Origin: Curvibacter gracilis ATCC BAA-807
GTDB lineage: Bacteria; Pseudomonadota; Gammaproteobacteria; Burkholderiales; Burkholderiaceae_C
Length of the DNA: 64,000 nucleotides
Reading direction: 5' to 3'
NCBI RefSeq assembly: GCF_000518645.1
Contig: NZ_JADZ01000006.1
Span: 248,001-312,000 of the forward strand
The first letter of the stretch is position 1; each line of letters begins with the position of its first letter. A program made the position numbers and the translations under genes. The notes under the pieces were generated by a model, which searched no databases, had not been told where the DNA came from, and saw only the letters and a list, made by a program, of their open reading frames with translations. Shown one piece after another: positions 28,235 to 37,400 of the stretch.

Positions 28235-28500
28235 GCGCCGGCGGGTTTGGGGCTGGCGGCCAGGTGTTCGCGGATGACGCCGGCCAGGTGCTGCAGCGTG
28301 ATGCCGCCCTGGCGCGGGTCCAGGCGTTCTTCGGGAATGCGCAGTTGGAACGCATCTTCGATCGCGAAGACGAATTCCATCAGGGCCAGCGAGTCCAGGC
28401 CCAGGTCCTCGAGGGCCGCTTCGGGTTTCACCCGCTCGGCTTCGATGTGGAACTTGTCCACCAGGATCTGGGCAATGGTCTGGTCGATATCGGGAGTCAT
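28231..28500 (-). CDS. acyl carrier protein
   Basis: An 89-residue ACP with the phosphopantetheine site S37 in the GLDSLALMEFVF motif and an acidic helix II. Its sequence differs enough from the usual FAS II AcpP (a long C-terminal part, LDPRQGGITLQHL) to be a dedicated carrier. It is coupled by ATGA overlap to the ketosynthase and lies 24 bp after the hydrolase gene. Confidence 0.9.
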   Translation of the reverse strand: MTPDIDQTIAQILVDKFHIEAERVKPEAALEDLGLDSLALMEFVFAIEDAFQLRIPEERLDPRQGGITLQHLAGVIREHLAASPKPAGA

Positions 28501-28524
28501 GTTGGAGGCGGCTGGCAGCTCAGA

Positions 28525-29343
28525 TCAGGGGCACGGGGGGCTCGCGGTCAGCGAGCGCACGAAATCGACGGTTTCGCGAACAACTTGCTGACGATCGTTG
28601 TCAATGCTGATCATGTGGAAGCTGTTTCTAACAGTAACCGTCTTGAGAGAGACAGGCGCGGATGATAGACCAACTGCCAGCAAACGCAGATTATCCGGGC
28701 TGGCGACCTCGTCTTCTTCGGCGTGCAAGGCCAGGATCTGGGGACAGACGACCTGGCCCAGACGGCGGCGCAGGCGGCGCAGCAGCCGGTCGTTTTCGCG
28801 CAGGTAGCTCACGCCCAGGGTGGCACTGCCGGCGCGGGACACCCGCCGGTTTTCCAGCTCGCGTGCGATCCAGGCCCGGATGCGCTCGTTCTTGACCCCA
28901 TACGGGGGTTGCTCCCGGTACTGCCACAAGCGGCCGAGCGGGGTGTACAGCGCCAAGGGCAGCAGAAAATGCCAGGGCGGGATGCCCCAGCCGTCATAGC
29001 GCAGGGTGGTGGACATCAGCACCAGGCCGTCCACCGGGGTGGCCGGGTCCATGGCGGCGCTCAGGGCCAGGCCGGCCCCGGCCGAGATCCCGACCAGCAC
29101 CACGCGCTGGTGGTTCTGGCGCAGTTGGCGCACGCAGTCATGCACGGCGCCGATCCAGTGCTCAAAGCGCTGGGCCGGGGCCTCGGGGTGGTCGGCATCG
29201 AAGGAGTAGCCCGCGATCTGCAAGGGCACCACGGTGCAACCGATCTGGCGCAGTGGGCCGTTGACGCTCAGCAACTCGTCGGGTGTGCTGCACAGGCCGT
29301 GCAGCAACACCACGGCCGTGCTGGGCTGGGCAGCCTGGGTCAT
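28525..29343 (-). CDS. alpha/beta hydrolase (S33/carboxylesterase type)
   Basis: A 272-residue hydrolase with the oxyanion HGL (H15-G16-L17), the nucleophile elbow GISAG (S87), a probable acid Asp in HAEEDEVAS and the catalytic His in NSFHMISID. No signal peptide is seen, so it is cytosolic or loosely attached; a basic RLLRRLRRRLG patch could contact membrane. It starts 5 bp after the stop of the RND pump gene and precedes the ACP. A thioesterase or acyltransferase role on the ACP-bound product is an inference from position. Confidence 0.8.
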   Translation of the reverse strand: MTQAAQPSTAVVLLHGLCSTPDELLSVNGPLRQIGCTVVPLQIAGYSFDADHPEAPAQRFEHWIGAVHDCVRQLRQNHQRVVLVGISAGAGLALSAAMDPATPVDGLVLMSTTLRYDGWGIPPWHFLLPLALYTPLGRLWQYREQPPYGVKNERIRAWIARELENRRVSRAGSATLGVSYLRENDRLLRRLRRRLGQVVCPQILALHAEEDEVASPDNLRLLAVGLSSAPVSLKTVTVRNSFHMISIDNDRQQVVRETVDFVRSLTASPPCP

Positions 29344-29348
29344 GGGCT

Positions 29349-32300
29349 TCAGGATGCACCTTCACTGCTCTTGACGTTCTTGGCCCGCGAGAACCACGAC
29401 ACATACAGCGAGGGCAACACCACCAGGGTGAGCAGCGTGGCCGTGACCAGGCCGCCGATGACCACGATGGCCAGCGGGCGCTGGGTCTCGGAGCCGATCT
29501 CACGCGACAGCGCCATGGGCAGCAGACCCAGCGCGGCCAGCATGGCCGTCATCAGCACGGTGCGCAGGCGCTGCATCGAGCCTATGCGCGCGGCCTCATA
29601 CACCGTGTGGCCGGCCTTGCGCAATTGCTGGAACACCGAAAGCATCACCACCCCGTTGAGCACGGCCTGGCCGCTCAAGGCGATGAAGCCGATGGCGGCC
29701 GACACCGACAGCGGGATGCCGAAGATCCACAGCGCCACAAAGCCCCCCACCAGGGCCAGGGGCACGTTGAGCAGGATCAGCGAGGCCATCTTGAAGGACT
29801 TGAAGGCATCGAACAGCAGCACGAAGATCAGCAGCAGCGAGATCGGCACCACCACGGACAGGCGCTTCATGGCCCGTTCCTGGTTCTCGAACTCGCCCGA
29901 CCAGTTCACCACATAGCCGGCCGGGATGTCGATCTTCGCCACCCGGGCCTTCATGTCGGCCACCACCGAGCCCATGTCGCGGTCCTTGATGAAGATGCCG
30001 ATGGCGGTGGTGCGCCGGCCGGCTTCACGGGCGATGTTCATCGCGCCGCTGGTTTCGGTGATGTGCGTCACCGCGCCCAGCTGCACATAGCCGCCGTCGG
30101 CCGTGGGGATGGGGGTGCGTTCGAGCTTGGCCACCAGGCGGTCTTCGGCCGGCAGGCGCACGGCCACGGCAAATTTGCGCTCGCCTTCCCACAGGCTGGT
30201 GGCGGCCTTGCCGGCCAGCGCCGCTTCGATCACGTCCTGGATGTCGCCCACATTGAGGCCGTAGCGGGCGGCCCGGTCGCGGTCGATGTCGATCAGCAGC
30301 TGGGGCACCTGGCCGTCGCGGTCGATCTCGGCGCGCGACACGCCCTGCACCTGCTTGACCTCGCGCGTGATGGCTTCGGTGATGCGGCGCATCTCGGCCA
30401 GGTCGTCACCGGCGAGCTTGATCACGATCTGGCCCTTGATCTGGGAGATCGACTCCAGCACGTTGTCGCGGATCGGTTGCGAGAAGGCCGGGTCGATGCT
30501 GGGGATGGCCGACAGCGCGTGGTCCATCTCGTCGATGATCTTGTCGCGCGTCATGCCCGCACGCCATTCGTGCTCGGGTTTCACGTCGACAAAGATCTCG
30601 GCCATGCTGATGGTCTTGGGGTCGGTGCCGTCTTCGGGCTGGCCGGCCTTGGACACGGTGGTGCGCACCTCGGGCACGGTCAGCAAGGCCTTGCGCGCCA
30701 TGCGCAGGATGCGGGCGGCCTCTTCGGTCGACACATTGGGCGACAGCGCGAAGTTGATCCAGGTCGTGCCCTCGTTCAACTCAGGCAGGAACTCCGAGCC
30801 CAGGCGCGAAGCCACCACGCCCGACATGGCAAAGGCCGCGACGGCAATGCCCAGCACCTTGCGGCGGTGGTTCAGGGCCCAGCCCAGCACGGGTTCATAA
30901 AGGCTCTTGGCGGCGGTCACCACGCGGTTGTCGTGGTGCGGCAGCTTGCGGCGCAGCATCCAGTAGGCCAGCAGCGGCACCAGGGTGAGCGAGAACACCA
31001 GCGAGCCGATCAGGGCCGTGGTCACCGACAGGGCCATGGGCTGGAAGATGCGGCCTTCATGGCGTTGCAGCGCAAAGATGGGGATGTGCGCCGCAATGAT
31101 GATCAGCATCGAGAACAGCGTGGGCCGGCCCACTTCGTTGGCCGCGTCGATGATGGTCTGCTTGCGCTCCGAATCGGGCATGTCCTCGCGGTTCTGTGAC
31201 AGCCGGTGCAGGATGTTCTCGATCACGATCACCGCGCCGTCCACGATGATGCCGAAGTCCATGGCGCCCAGGCTCAGCAGGTTGGCCGGTACGCCCATGA
31301 TCTTCAGGCCCATGAAGGTGGCCAGCAGGGCCAGCGGGATCACCACCACCACGGCCAGGCTGGCGCGCAGGTTGGACAGGAAGACGTAGAGCACCAGGGA
31401 CACCAGCACCGCCCCTTCGACCAGGTTGCGGAACACCGTGGTGAGGGTCTTGTCCATCAGCCAGGTGCGGTCATAGAAGGGCTCGATCTTCACGCCCGGG
31501 GGCAGGCCGCGCTCATTGAGTTCGGCGATCTTGTCCTTCACGCCCTTGAGCACCACGCTCGGGTTCTCGCCCTTGCGCATGATCACGATGCCGGTCACCA
31601 CGTCGTCGTCCAGGTCCTGGCCGACCACGCCCAGGCGCGGCACGGCGCCGATCTTCACCTGCGCGATGTCGCGGATCAGGATCGGGGTGCCGTTGCGCGC
31701 GGCCACCACGATGCGGCCGATGTCTTCCGACGACTTGAGCAGGCCCAGGCCGCGGATGGTGTACTGCTGGGCCCCCTGGGCCACATAGCTGCCGCCGGCG
31801 TTCGAGTTGCCGCGCCCCAGGGCGTCGAGCAGGTTCTGGAAGTTGAGGCGGTAGGCGCGCAGCTTGTCCAGGTCGGGTTGCACCTCGTACTGCTTGATCG
31901 AGCCGCCCATGGCCACCACATCGGCCACGCCGGGCACCTGGCGCAGCGCGCGCTCGGCCACCCAGTCTTCCAGGGTGCGCAGGTCGGTGGTGCTCAGCCC
32001 GTCACCGCGCAGGCGGTAGCGCATGATTTCACCCACCGGGGTGGCGTTGGGCGCGATCTCGGCCTCGACCCCGGCCGGCAGGTCCACCCCGCGCAGGCGC
32101 TCACTGACCTGCTGGCGCACCAGGTTCACATCGGCCTTGTCGTCGTAGGTGACGACCATGAAGCTCAGCCCGAACTGGGTGTGCGAGAAGACACGGATCG
32201 AATTCGGCAGGCCCGACAGGGCCACCTCGATCGGCAGCGTGACCTGCTTTTCCACCTCTTCGGCGGCGCGCCCGGGGAACAGCGTGATCACCGTGACCTG

Positions 32301-32432
32301 GGTGTCGGTGACATCGGGGAAGGCCTCGACCGACAGGTTCTTGAACGCAATCACCCCGGCCAGGGCAAACAGCAGTGTGCCCAGGACGATGAACAGCGGC
32401 TGGTAGAGCGCGTACTGGATCAGGCGTCTCAT
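29349..32432 (-). CDS. HME-RND efflux pump (CzcA/CusA family)
   Basis: A 1,027-residue inner-membrane proton-driven pump with twelve expected membrane segments and two large periplasmic loops. The start is typical (SVEAFPDVTDTQVTVIT). The TM4 motif reads DFGIIVDGAVIVIEN, the D...D...E pattern of CzcA-like exporters of Zn2+, Co2+ or Cd2+, unlike the second pump in the window. Substrate by motif is suggestive only. The start overlaps the adaptor stop by ATGA. The next gene, a hydrolase, begins 5 bp after the stop, so the operon does not end here. Confidence 0.92.
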   Translation of the reverse strand: MRRLIQYALYQPLFIVLGTLLFALAGVIAFKNLSVEAFPDVTDTQVTVITLFPGRAAEEVEKQVTLPIEVALSGLPNSIRVFSHTQFGLSFMVVTYDDKADVNLVRQQVSERLRGVDLPAGVEAEIAPNATPVGEIMRYRLRGDGLSTTDLRTLEDWVAERALRQVPGVADVVAMGGSIKQYEVQPDLDKLRAYRLNFQNLLDALGRGNSNAGGSYVAQGAQQYTIRGLGLLKSSEDIGRIVVAARNGTPILIRDIAQVKIGAVPRLGVVGQDLDDDVVTGIVIMRKGENPSVVLKGVKDKIAELNERGLPPGVKIEPFYDRTWLMDKTLTTVFRNLVEGAVLVSLVLYVFLSNLRASLAVVVVIPLALLATFMGLKIMGVPANLLSLGAMDFGIIVDGAVIVIENILHRLSQNREDMPDSERKQTIIDAANEVGRPTLFSMLIIIAAHIPIFALQRHEGRIFQPMALSVTTALIGSLVFSLTLVPLLAYWMLRRKLPHHDNRVVTAAKSLYEPVLGWALNHRRKVLGIAVAAFAMSGVVASRLGSEFLPELNEGTTWINFALSPNVSTEEAARILRMARKALLTVPEVRTTVSKAGQPEDGTDPKTISMAEIFVDVKPEHEWRAGMTRDKIIDEMDHALSAIPSIDPAFSQPIRDNVLESISQIKGQIVIKLAGDDLAEMRRITEAITREVKQVQGVSRAEIDRDGQVPQLLIDIDRDRAARYGLNVGDIQDVIEAALAGKAATSLWEGERKFAVAVRLPAEDRLVAKLERTPIPTADGGYVQLGAVTHITETSGAMNIAREAGRRTTAIGIFIKDRDMGSVVADMKARVAKIDIPAGYVVNWSGEFENQERAMKRLSVVVPISLLLIFVLLFDAFKSFKMASLILLNVPLALVGGFVALWIFGIPLSVSAAIGFIALSGQAVLNGVVMLSVFQQLRKAGHTVYEAARIGSMQRLRTVLMTAMLAALGLLPMALSREIGSETQRPLAIVVIGGLVTATLLTLVVLPSLYVSWFSRAKNVKSSEGAS

Positions 32433-33661
32433 TGGGAATTCCCTTTGCCGGTGCTCTCTTTGCCTTCAGCGGCGTGGGTGCTCTTCTGGCTGTCGCTGCG
32501 GCCGATGGAATCCTCCTGGGCCACATGGAACTGGCGCGCCAGCAGCAGGGCGTTGTCGGACACCACCAGCTCACCGGCCTGCAGGCCCTTGCTCACCACC
32601 ACCTCCTTCGGCCCCTGGTGCACCAGGGTGACATCACGCGGCTCGAACACCCCGGGCTGGGTCTGCACGAACACCGCGTGGTGGGTGCCGTTGAGGGTGA
32701 TGGCGGCGGCCGGCACGACCACGCCGCTGCTGAAGGTCTGGTGCACCCGGGCGGTGGCCAGCATCTCGGCTTTCAGGCGCCGGTCGGCATTGGCCACCAG
32801 GCCGCGCACCTTGATCGTGCGGGTGTTGGGGTCGATGAAGTCGGAGGCCGCCAGCACCTTGCCCTGGAACAGCGCGCCGGGGTAGGCCGCCACTTCCAGC
32901 TCGAAGCCGGCACCGGGCTTGAGGATGCCGGTGTCGACCTCGCGGGCATCGATCTGCACCCACAGCGAGGCCGGGTCGCTGACCACGAACAGGGCCGGCA
33001 CACCGGGGCCGGACTGGTCGGGGCGCAGTTCCTGGCCGGGGTTGAGGTTGCGCTCCACCACCACACCGGCGATGCCGCTGCTCAGGCTGAGCTGCTGGTT
33101 GACCTGGGCCGAGCCGCCATACAAGGCGGTGCGGGCCTGGGCGCGGGCCACTTCGGCCTGGGCGCGGGCGGCGTCGGCCTCGCTTTGCTCCAGGTCCTTG
33201 CGCGCGATGATGCCGGCGGCAAACAGCTCGCGCTGGCGCTGCACGGCCTGGTTCATCAGGCGGGCATCGACCTGGGCACGGGCGGTGTCGGCCTGGGCCT
33301 GGCCGAAATCGGGCGAAGCCAGGTGGGCCAGGGCCGAGCCGGGCTGCACACGCTGGCCCACATCGGCGTCGATGCGGGTGACCCGGCCGGCAAAGGCGGG
33401 GTAGATGCGCTGGGTGCGTTCCTCATTCCAGACCAGGCGCGCCGGCAGCTCGACCGTGATGTCCTGGGCCGCCCGGGCTGCCTGGGTGGGCAGCAGGGCC
33501 AGTTGGGGGTGGCCGGCCGGGAAACGCAACTGCTGGCCCTGCACGATGGGGGTGGCGGGTTGCGGAGCGGGATTGGGCGCGGGGGCAGGGCCGCAGGCTG
33601 ACAGCAGTGCGCTGGCCAGGACGGCGAGGGTGCAGAGGCGATGGAGTGGGAGCTTGCGCAT
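32429..33661 (-). CDS. RND periplasmic adaptor lipoprotein (CzcB type)
   Basis: A 410-residue membrane-fusion protein. The N-terminus MRKLPLHRLCTLAVLASALL ends in the lipobox LLSAC, so it is a lipoprotein. A barrel-sandwich/lipoyl half-motif (GRVTRIDADVGQRVQPGSAL), an Ala/Gln-rich coiled-coil hairpin (about 150-215), the second lipoyl half and beta-barrel domains follow. The His- and Ser-rich tail is short. The ATG at 33661 is chosen since the signal sequence starts there. It bridges the outer-membrane channel and pump. Confidence 0.9.
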   Translation of the reverse strand: MRKLPLHRLCTLAVLASALLSACGPAPAPNPAPQPATPIVQGQQLRFPAGHPQLALLPTQAARAAQDITVELPARLVWNEERTQRIYPAFAGRVTRIDADVGQRVQPGSALAHLASPDFGQAQADTARAQVDARLMNQAVQRQRELFAAGIIARKDLEQSEADAARAQAEVARAQARTALYGGSAQVNQQLSLSSGIAGVVVERNLNPGQELRPDQSGPGVPALFVVSDPASLWVQIDAREVDTGILKPGAGFELEVAAYPGALFQGKVLAASDFIDPNTRTIKVRGLVANADRRLKAEMLATARVHQTFSSGVVVPAAAITLNGTHHAVFVQTQPGVFEPRDVTLVHQGPKEVVVSKGLQAGELVVSDNALLLARQFHVAQEDSIGRSDSQKSTHAAEGKESTGKGNSQ

Positions 33662-33708
33662 GGGATGGGCAGAAGTGAGGTGGGGCGCCGCAGGGGGTGC
33701 CGTGTGAA

Positions 33709-34989
33709 TCAGGGGGTGGCCAGCAGGCGCTGGGGTTGGGTGCGCAACAGCCACAGGCCTTGGGCACGGGCATGGTCGGCGCGCGCGCTGACGGCTTCGA
33801 TCAGGGTGGCGCGCAAGGTGCGCCGGGCGTCCAGCAGGTCGACCAGGGGGATGGCGCCTTTGCTGTAGGCCAGTTCGGCGCCGGCCGCCACCTGGCGCGC
33901 GCGCGGCAGGATCTCGGTCTCGTAGCTGCGGGCCTGGGCCAGGGTGCCCAGCAGGCTTTGCTGCAGGCTTTGCAGCTCCAGCAGGGCGTTCAGCCGCACG
34001 CGCTCGAGCTGGGTGCGGGCCTGGTTCAGCCCGGCCAGGGCGCGGGCGATCTCGCCCTGGTAGGCGTAATGGGTTTGCAGCGGCATCTGCAGGCGCAGCT
34101 CCAGCAGGCGGGTCGAGGTGCCGGGGTAGTGGTCCAGCGAGGCACCCACGGTGATGTCGCTGCGGGTCAGGGCCTGGGCATTGTCGAGCGCGGCCTGGGC
34201 TGCGTCCACGCGGGCCTGGGCGGCGCGCACGTCGGCACGGGCATCGACCACGGCGCCCAGATCGGTGCCCGTGTCCGGCGGGGTCAGGGCGGGCCAGTCC
34301 TGCGCCACCTCCAGCGGGCTGGCCGGGCTGCGGCCCAGCACCTGGCTCAGGGCGGCACTGGCACGCTGGCGCTCCAGCTCGGCCAGGCGCACATCGCCCT
34401 GGGCGCGTTGGGCCTCGATCTCGGTGCGGGCCGCGTCCTGGGCCGCCAGGTCGCCGGCGCGCACGCGCTGGGCCGCGGTGGCGGCCAACTGGCTGGCGCT
34501 CTGGCTGATGGCGCGCACCTCGGCCAGCCGTTCCTGGGCTGCCAGCAGGTCGTAAAAGCCGGCCAGGCCGGCCTGCAGTTGCAGCACCTGGGTGTCGTCC
34601 ACATCGGCCTGGGCCGCGTCGGCCGCGCGCTGGGCCGACAGGGTGCGCAAGGCCCGCTTGTTGCCGCGCTCCCAGGTCCAGTCCACGCCCAGGCTCTTGT
34701 CGATGCGCTTTTCATTGAGGACGCTGCCCCGGCCCAGGCCGTGCTGCAGGTCCATCTGGCTGGCCTTGGTGGTCAGCACCGGCAGCGGTGCGTGGTCGGC
34801 GCTCACGATGTCGGCGCGTGCCGCCGCCGCCAGCTCGTTGGAGAACTGCACGTCGAGGTTGTTGCGGGCGCCCTGCAGCACCTGCTCCAGGCGCAGCACG
34901 GAGGGGGTGGCGGTGGCTGTCTGGGCCAGCGCGGCCGAGACGCAGGCGCAGGCCAGCGTCACGGCCATGGAAATCTGTCGGATGCTCAT
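33709..34989 (-). CDS. TolC-family outer-membrane channel (CzcC type)
   Basis: A 426-residue protein with a signal peptide (about 1-22, cleaved near ALAQ) and two internally similar halves of long Ala/Gln-rich helices, the TolC/CzcC fold. It forms the outer-membrane duct for the pump encoded downstream. It is the first gene of the six-gene operon, 47 bp before the adaptor. A -10-like CATAAG and three regulator repeats lie just upstream, with transcription expected within a few bases of the ATG. Confidence 0.88.
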   Translation of the reverse strand: MSIRQISMAVTLACACVSAALAQTATATPSVLRLEQVLQGARNNLDVQFSNELAAAARADIVSADHAPLPVLTTKASQMDLQHGLGRGSVLNEKRIDKSLGVDWTWERGNKRALRTLSAQRAADAAQADVDDTQVLQLQAGLAGFYDLLAAQERLAEVRAISQSASQLAATAAQRVRAGDLAAQDAARTEIEAQRAQGDVRLAELERQRASAALSQVLGRSPASPLEVAQDWPALTPPDTGTDLGAVVDARADVRAAQARVDAAQAALDNAQALTRSDITVGASLDHYPGTSTRLLELRLQMPLQTHYAYQGEIARALAGLNQARTQLERVRLNALLELQSLQQSLLGTLAQARSYETEILPRARQVAAGAELAYSKGAIPLVDLLDARRTLRATLIEAVSARADHARAQGLWLLRTQPQRLLATP

Positions 34990-34997
34990 CGTTTCAG

Positions 34998-35041
34998 CTT
35001 ATGCCTCATGGTCCCTGACCTCTACCTGACCAGAACCTGAC
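34998..35041 (-). promoter_or_regulatory. response-regulator direct repeats and promoter of the efflux/acyl operon
   Basis: GTCAGG occurs three times on the minus strand (35041-35036, 35030-35025, 35019-35014) at exactly 11-bp steps, one helical turn. This is the arrangement used by OmpR/PhoB-type regulators. A -10-like CATAAG (35003-34998) follows 10 bp after the last repeat, the usual class II activator geometry. The divergent OmpR-type regulator at 35197 is the likely ligand. Confidence 0.7.
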
Positions 35042-35196
35042 TTTTTGGGTGTTTTCCCCAGTTTCACAACGACGTGCGGCCTGCGCGGCCCGGAAACCTG
35101 GGGGGCGGTGCTTTCCCCGGTCGCCAGATGTCCGGCACGCAGGCAAGGCGGGCGAATCGGGGTAGGCTTGCATCCTGCCATTCAGGAATGACAAGC

Positions 35197-35901
35197 ATGC
35201 GAATTCTGGTGATTGAAGACGACGCCGTGCTCAGGGACGTGATGGTGCGCAGCCTGAGCGAGGCCGGCCACCGGGTGGATGAGGCCGCCACGCTGGGGGA
35301 GGCCGACCACTTCTGGCGCATCCAGCCCTTTGATGCGGTGCTGCTCGATCTGAACCTGCCAGTTGCGGCGGCGGCGGCTGGTGGGCCGGCGGGCCAGGCC
35401 ATGGGCAGCGGTTTGAGCCTGCTGCGGGCGGCCCGCGCCCGGGGCGACCAGGTGCCGGTGCTGGTGCTGACGGCCCGCGACCGCACCGAGGAGCGCATCG
35501 CCGGCCTGGACGCCGGGGCCGACGACTACCTGGGCAAGCCCTTTGACCTGGCCGAGGTCGAGGCCCGGCTGCGCGCCCTGGTGCGGCGCAGCCAGGGCAC
35601 GCAGGACATCACCACCGTGGGCACCCTGACGCTGGACCGCAAGGCCCGCCGCCTGAGCCTGCAGGGCGACTGGTTCGAGCTGCCTGCGCGCGAGTTCGAG
35701 GTGCTGTGGGAGCTGATGACGCCGCCCGGCCGCGTGGTCAGCAAGCGCACGCTGGCCGACAAGCTCTCGGGCTTTGACCAGGCCCTGGCCGACAACGCCC
35801 TGGAGGCCTTCATCTCGCGTCTGCGCAAAAAGCTGGCCGGCAGCGGCGCCAGCATCCGCACCCTGCGTGGTCTGGGCTACCTGCTGGAGGCCGAGGCATG
35901 A
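35197..35901 (+). CDS. OmpR-family response regulator
   Basis: A 234-residue regulator: receiver domain (IEDD at 7-9, phosphoacceptor D51, KPFD lysine) and C-terminal winged helix. A stretch of Ala, Gly and Pro, residues 56-69, is inserted right after the LDLNLP motif, where relatives go directly into DGxGL. It probably lengthens the loop beside the phosphorylation site. AGGA precedes the ATG at 35197; an in-frame ATG three codons earlier is possible. It overlaps the kinase gene by ATGA and is divergent from the efflux/acyl operon. Confidence 0.92.
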   Translation: MRILVIEDDAVLRDVMVRSLSEAGHRVDEAATLGEADHFWRIQPFDAVLLDLNLPVAAAAAGGPAGQAMGSGLSLLRAARARGDQVPVLVLTARDRTEERIAGLDAGADDYLGKPFDLAEVEARLRALVRRSQGTQDITTVGTLTLDRKARRLSLQGDWFELPAREFEVLWELMTPPGRVVSKRTLADKLSGFDQALADNALEAFISRLRKKLAGSGASIRTLRGLGYLLEAEA

Positions 35902-37328
35902 TGGGCAGCGCCGGGGCGGCGGCCCTGGCCCTGCCTTCGCTGCGCTCGCGGCTGCTGCGCCACGTGCTGCTGCCGCTGGGCCTGACCTGGCTGGCCGGGG
36001 CGGTGGTGTCGATCTCGGTGGCACGCCACTTCACCCAGGCGGCCTACGACCGTTCGTTGCTCGACGATGCCTACTCGGTGGCCAGCAATGTGCGCGCCAA
36101 CGATGCCGGGCTGGAGCTGATGCTGTCCTCGCGCGAGGTGCGGGCGGTGCTGTTCGACCAGGTCGAGAGCGTGTACTTTGCGGTGCGCCGCCCCGACGGC
36201 AGCCTGTTGGCCGGGCATTCGGGGCTCAACATGCCGCCCATCTCGGATACCGACGAAGCCGTGTACGGCTTTGCCGACATCTACTACCAGGGCAAGCCGC
36301 TGCGCGCGGTGCGCCTGCGCCGCTCCGAGCCGCTGGCCTTCGAGGTCATCATGGCCCAGACCACACAGAGCCGCAGCGCGCTGCTGCGCAACCTGCTGCT
36401 GTATTCGGTGATTCCTGAGGTGTTGCTGCTGGTGCTGCTGGCGGCCTGGCTGGGGCGTGCCATCCGCGCCGAGCTGCAACCCCTGGCCCGCCTGCAGCAG
36501 GCGCTGGGCCAGCGCAATGCCCAGGACCTGACGCCGCTGCAGGTGCAGGCCAATACCCGGGATGTGCACCTGCTGGAAGACTCCCTCAATGCCCTGCTGG
36601 CCCGGGTGGCGCGCGGGGTGCAGGCGCAGCGCGAATTTGCCGGCAATGTGGCGCACGAGCTGCGCACCCCGTTGGCCGGCATCCGTGCCCTGGCCGAGTA
36701 CGGCCTGGCCCAGCGCGAACCCGAGGCCTGGCGCATGCAGCTGCAGCGCATCGTGGGCAGCGAGGCCCGCGCCAGCCACCTGGTCGATCAATTGCTGGCC
36801 CTGGCCCTGGCGGACGAGGCGCGCACCCAGATGCAGGCCGTGCCGGTGTCCCTGGATGAACTGGTGCGCGACGCGGTGCTGCGCTTGCTGCCGCGTGCCG
36901 ATGCCGCCGGCATCGACCTGGGTGGGCGCGGGCTGGACGAGCCGCAGCGCGTGATGGGCCACCCCACGCTGCTGGAGGGCATTCTCAACAACCTGCTGGA
37001 CAACGCGCTGCGCTACGGTCGGCCCGCCTCGGGCGAGGGCGGCAGCATCACGGTCGAGTTGCAGCGCCTGGCCGACGGGGTGCACCTGTCGGTGATCGAC
37101 AACGGCCCCGGCATCCCGGGGGCCGAGCGCGAGCGCATCCTGCAGCGCTGGGTGCAGGGCGAGGAGCGCGAGTGGATGGGCGAGGGCGTGGGCCTGGGCA
37201 TGGCCATCGTGTCGCGCTATGCCCAGTTGCTGGGCGCCCGCTTCGAGCTGGGCCGGGGCCCCGACGGCCAAGGCCTGAAGGCCGGCATCGTGCTGCCGCC
37301 GGAACTGGTGATCGAGCCCGGCACTTGA
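35898..37328 (+). CDS. sensor histidine kinase
   Basis: A 476-residue membrane kinase: TM1 about 23-43, a periplasmic 2CSK_N-type sensor (44-160), TM2 about 164-186, HAMP-like linker, HisKA with H253 in NVAHELRTPLAG, and HATPase with the N-box NNLLDNALRYG, DNGPGIP and GVGLGMAI. This is the QseC/TctE-like class that usually senses small ligands or metals. It pairs with the regulator upstream. Confidence 0.92.
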   Translation: MMGSAGAAALALPSLRSRLLRHVLLPLGLTWLAGAVVSISVARHFTQAAYDRSLLDDAYSVASNVRANDAGLELMLSSREVRAVLFDQVESVYFAVRRPDGSLLAGHSGLNMPPISDTDEAVYGFADIYYQGKPLRAVRLRRSEPLAFEVIMAQTTQSRSALLRNLLLYSVIPEVLLLVLLAAWLGRAIRAELQPLARLQQALGQRNAQDLTPLQVQANTRDVHLLEDSLNALLARVARGVQAQREFAGNVAHELRTPLAGIRALAEYGLAQREPEAWRMQLQRIVGSEARASHLVDQLLALALADEARTQMQAVPVSLDELVRDAVLRLLPRADAAGIDLGGRGLDEPQRVMGHPTLLEGILNNLLDNALRYGRPASGEGGSITVELQRLADGVHLSVIDNGPGIPGAERERILQRWVQGEEREWMGEGVGLGMAIVSRYAQLLGARFELGRGPDGQGLKAGIVLPPELVIEPGT

Positions 37329-37338
37329 TCTGGGTCAG
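37325..37338 (+). promoter_or_regulatory. FNR/ANR-like half-conserved box
   Basis: TTGATCTGGGTCAG matches the left half of TTGATNNNNATCAA perfectly and 3 of 5 bases on the right. It overlaps the kinase stop codon, 63 bp before the hemerythrin gene, a suitable distance for activation under low oxygen. Confidence 0.35.
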
Positions 37339-37400
37339 GGACTTGTGCGGGGCCGCATGGCACCCTCGTCCTCTTCACACAGACACCCCCGGGGCACGCC

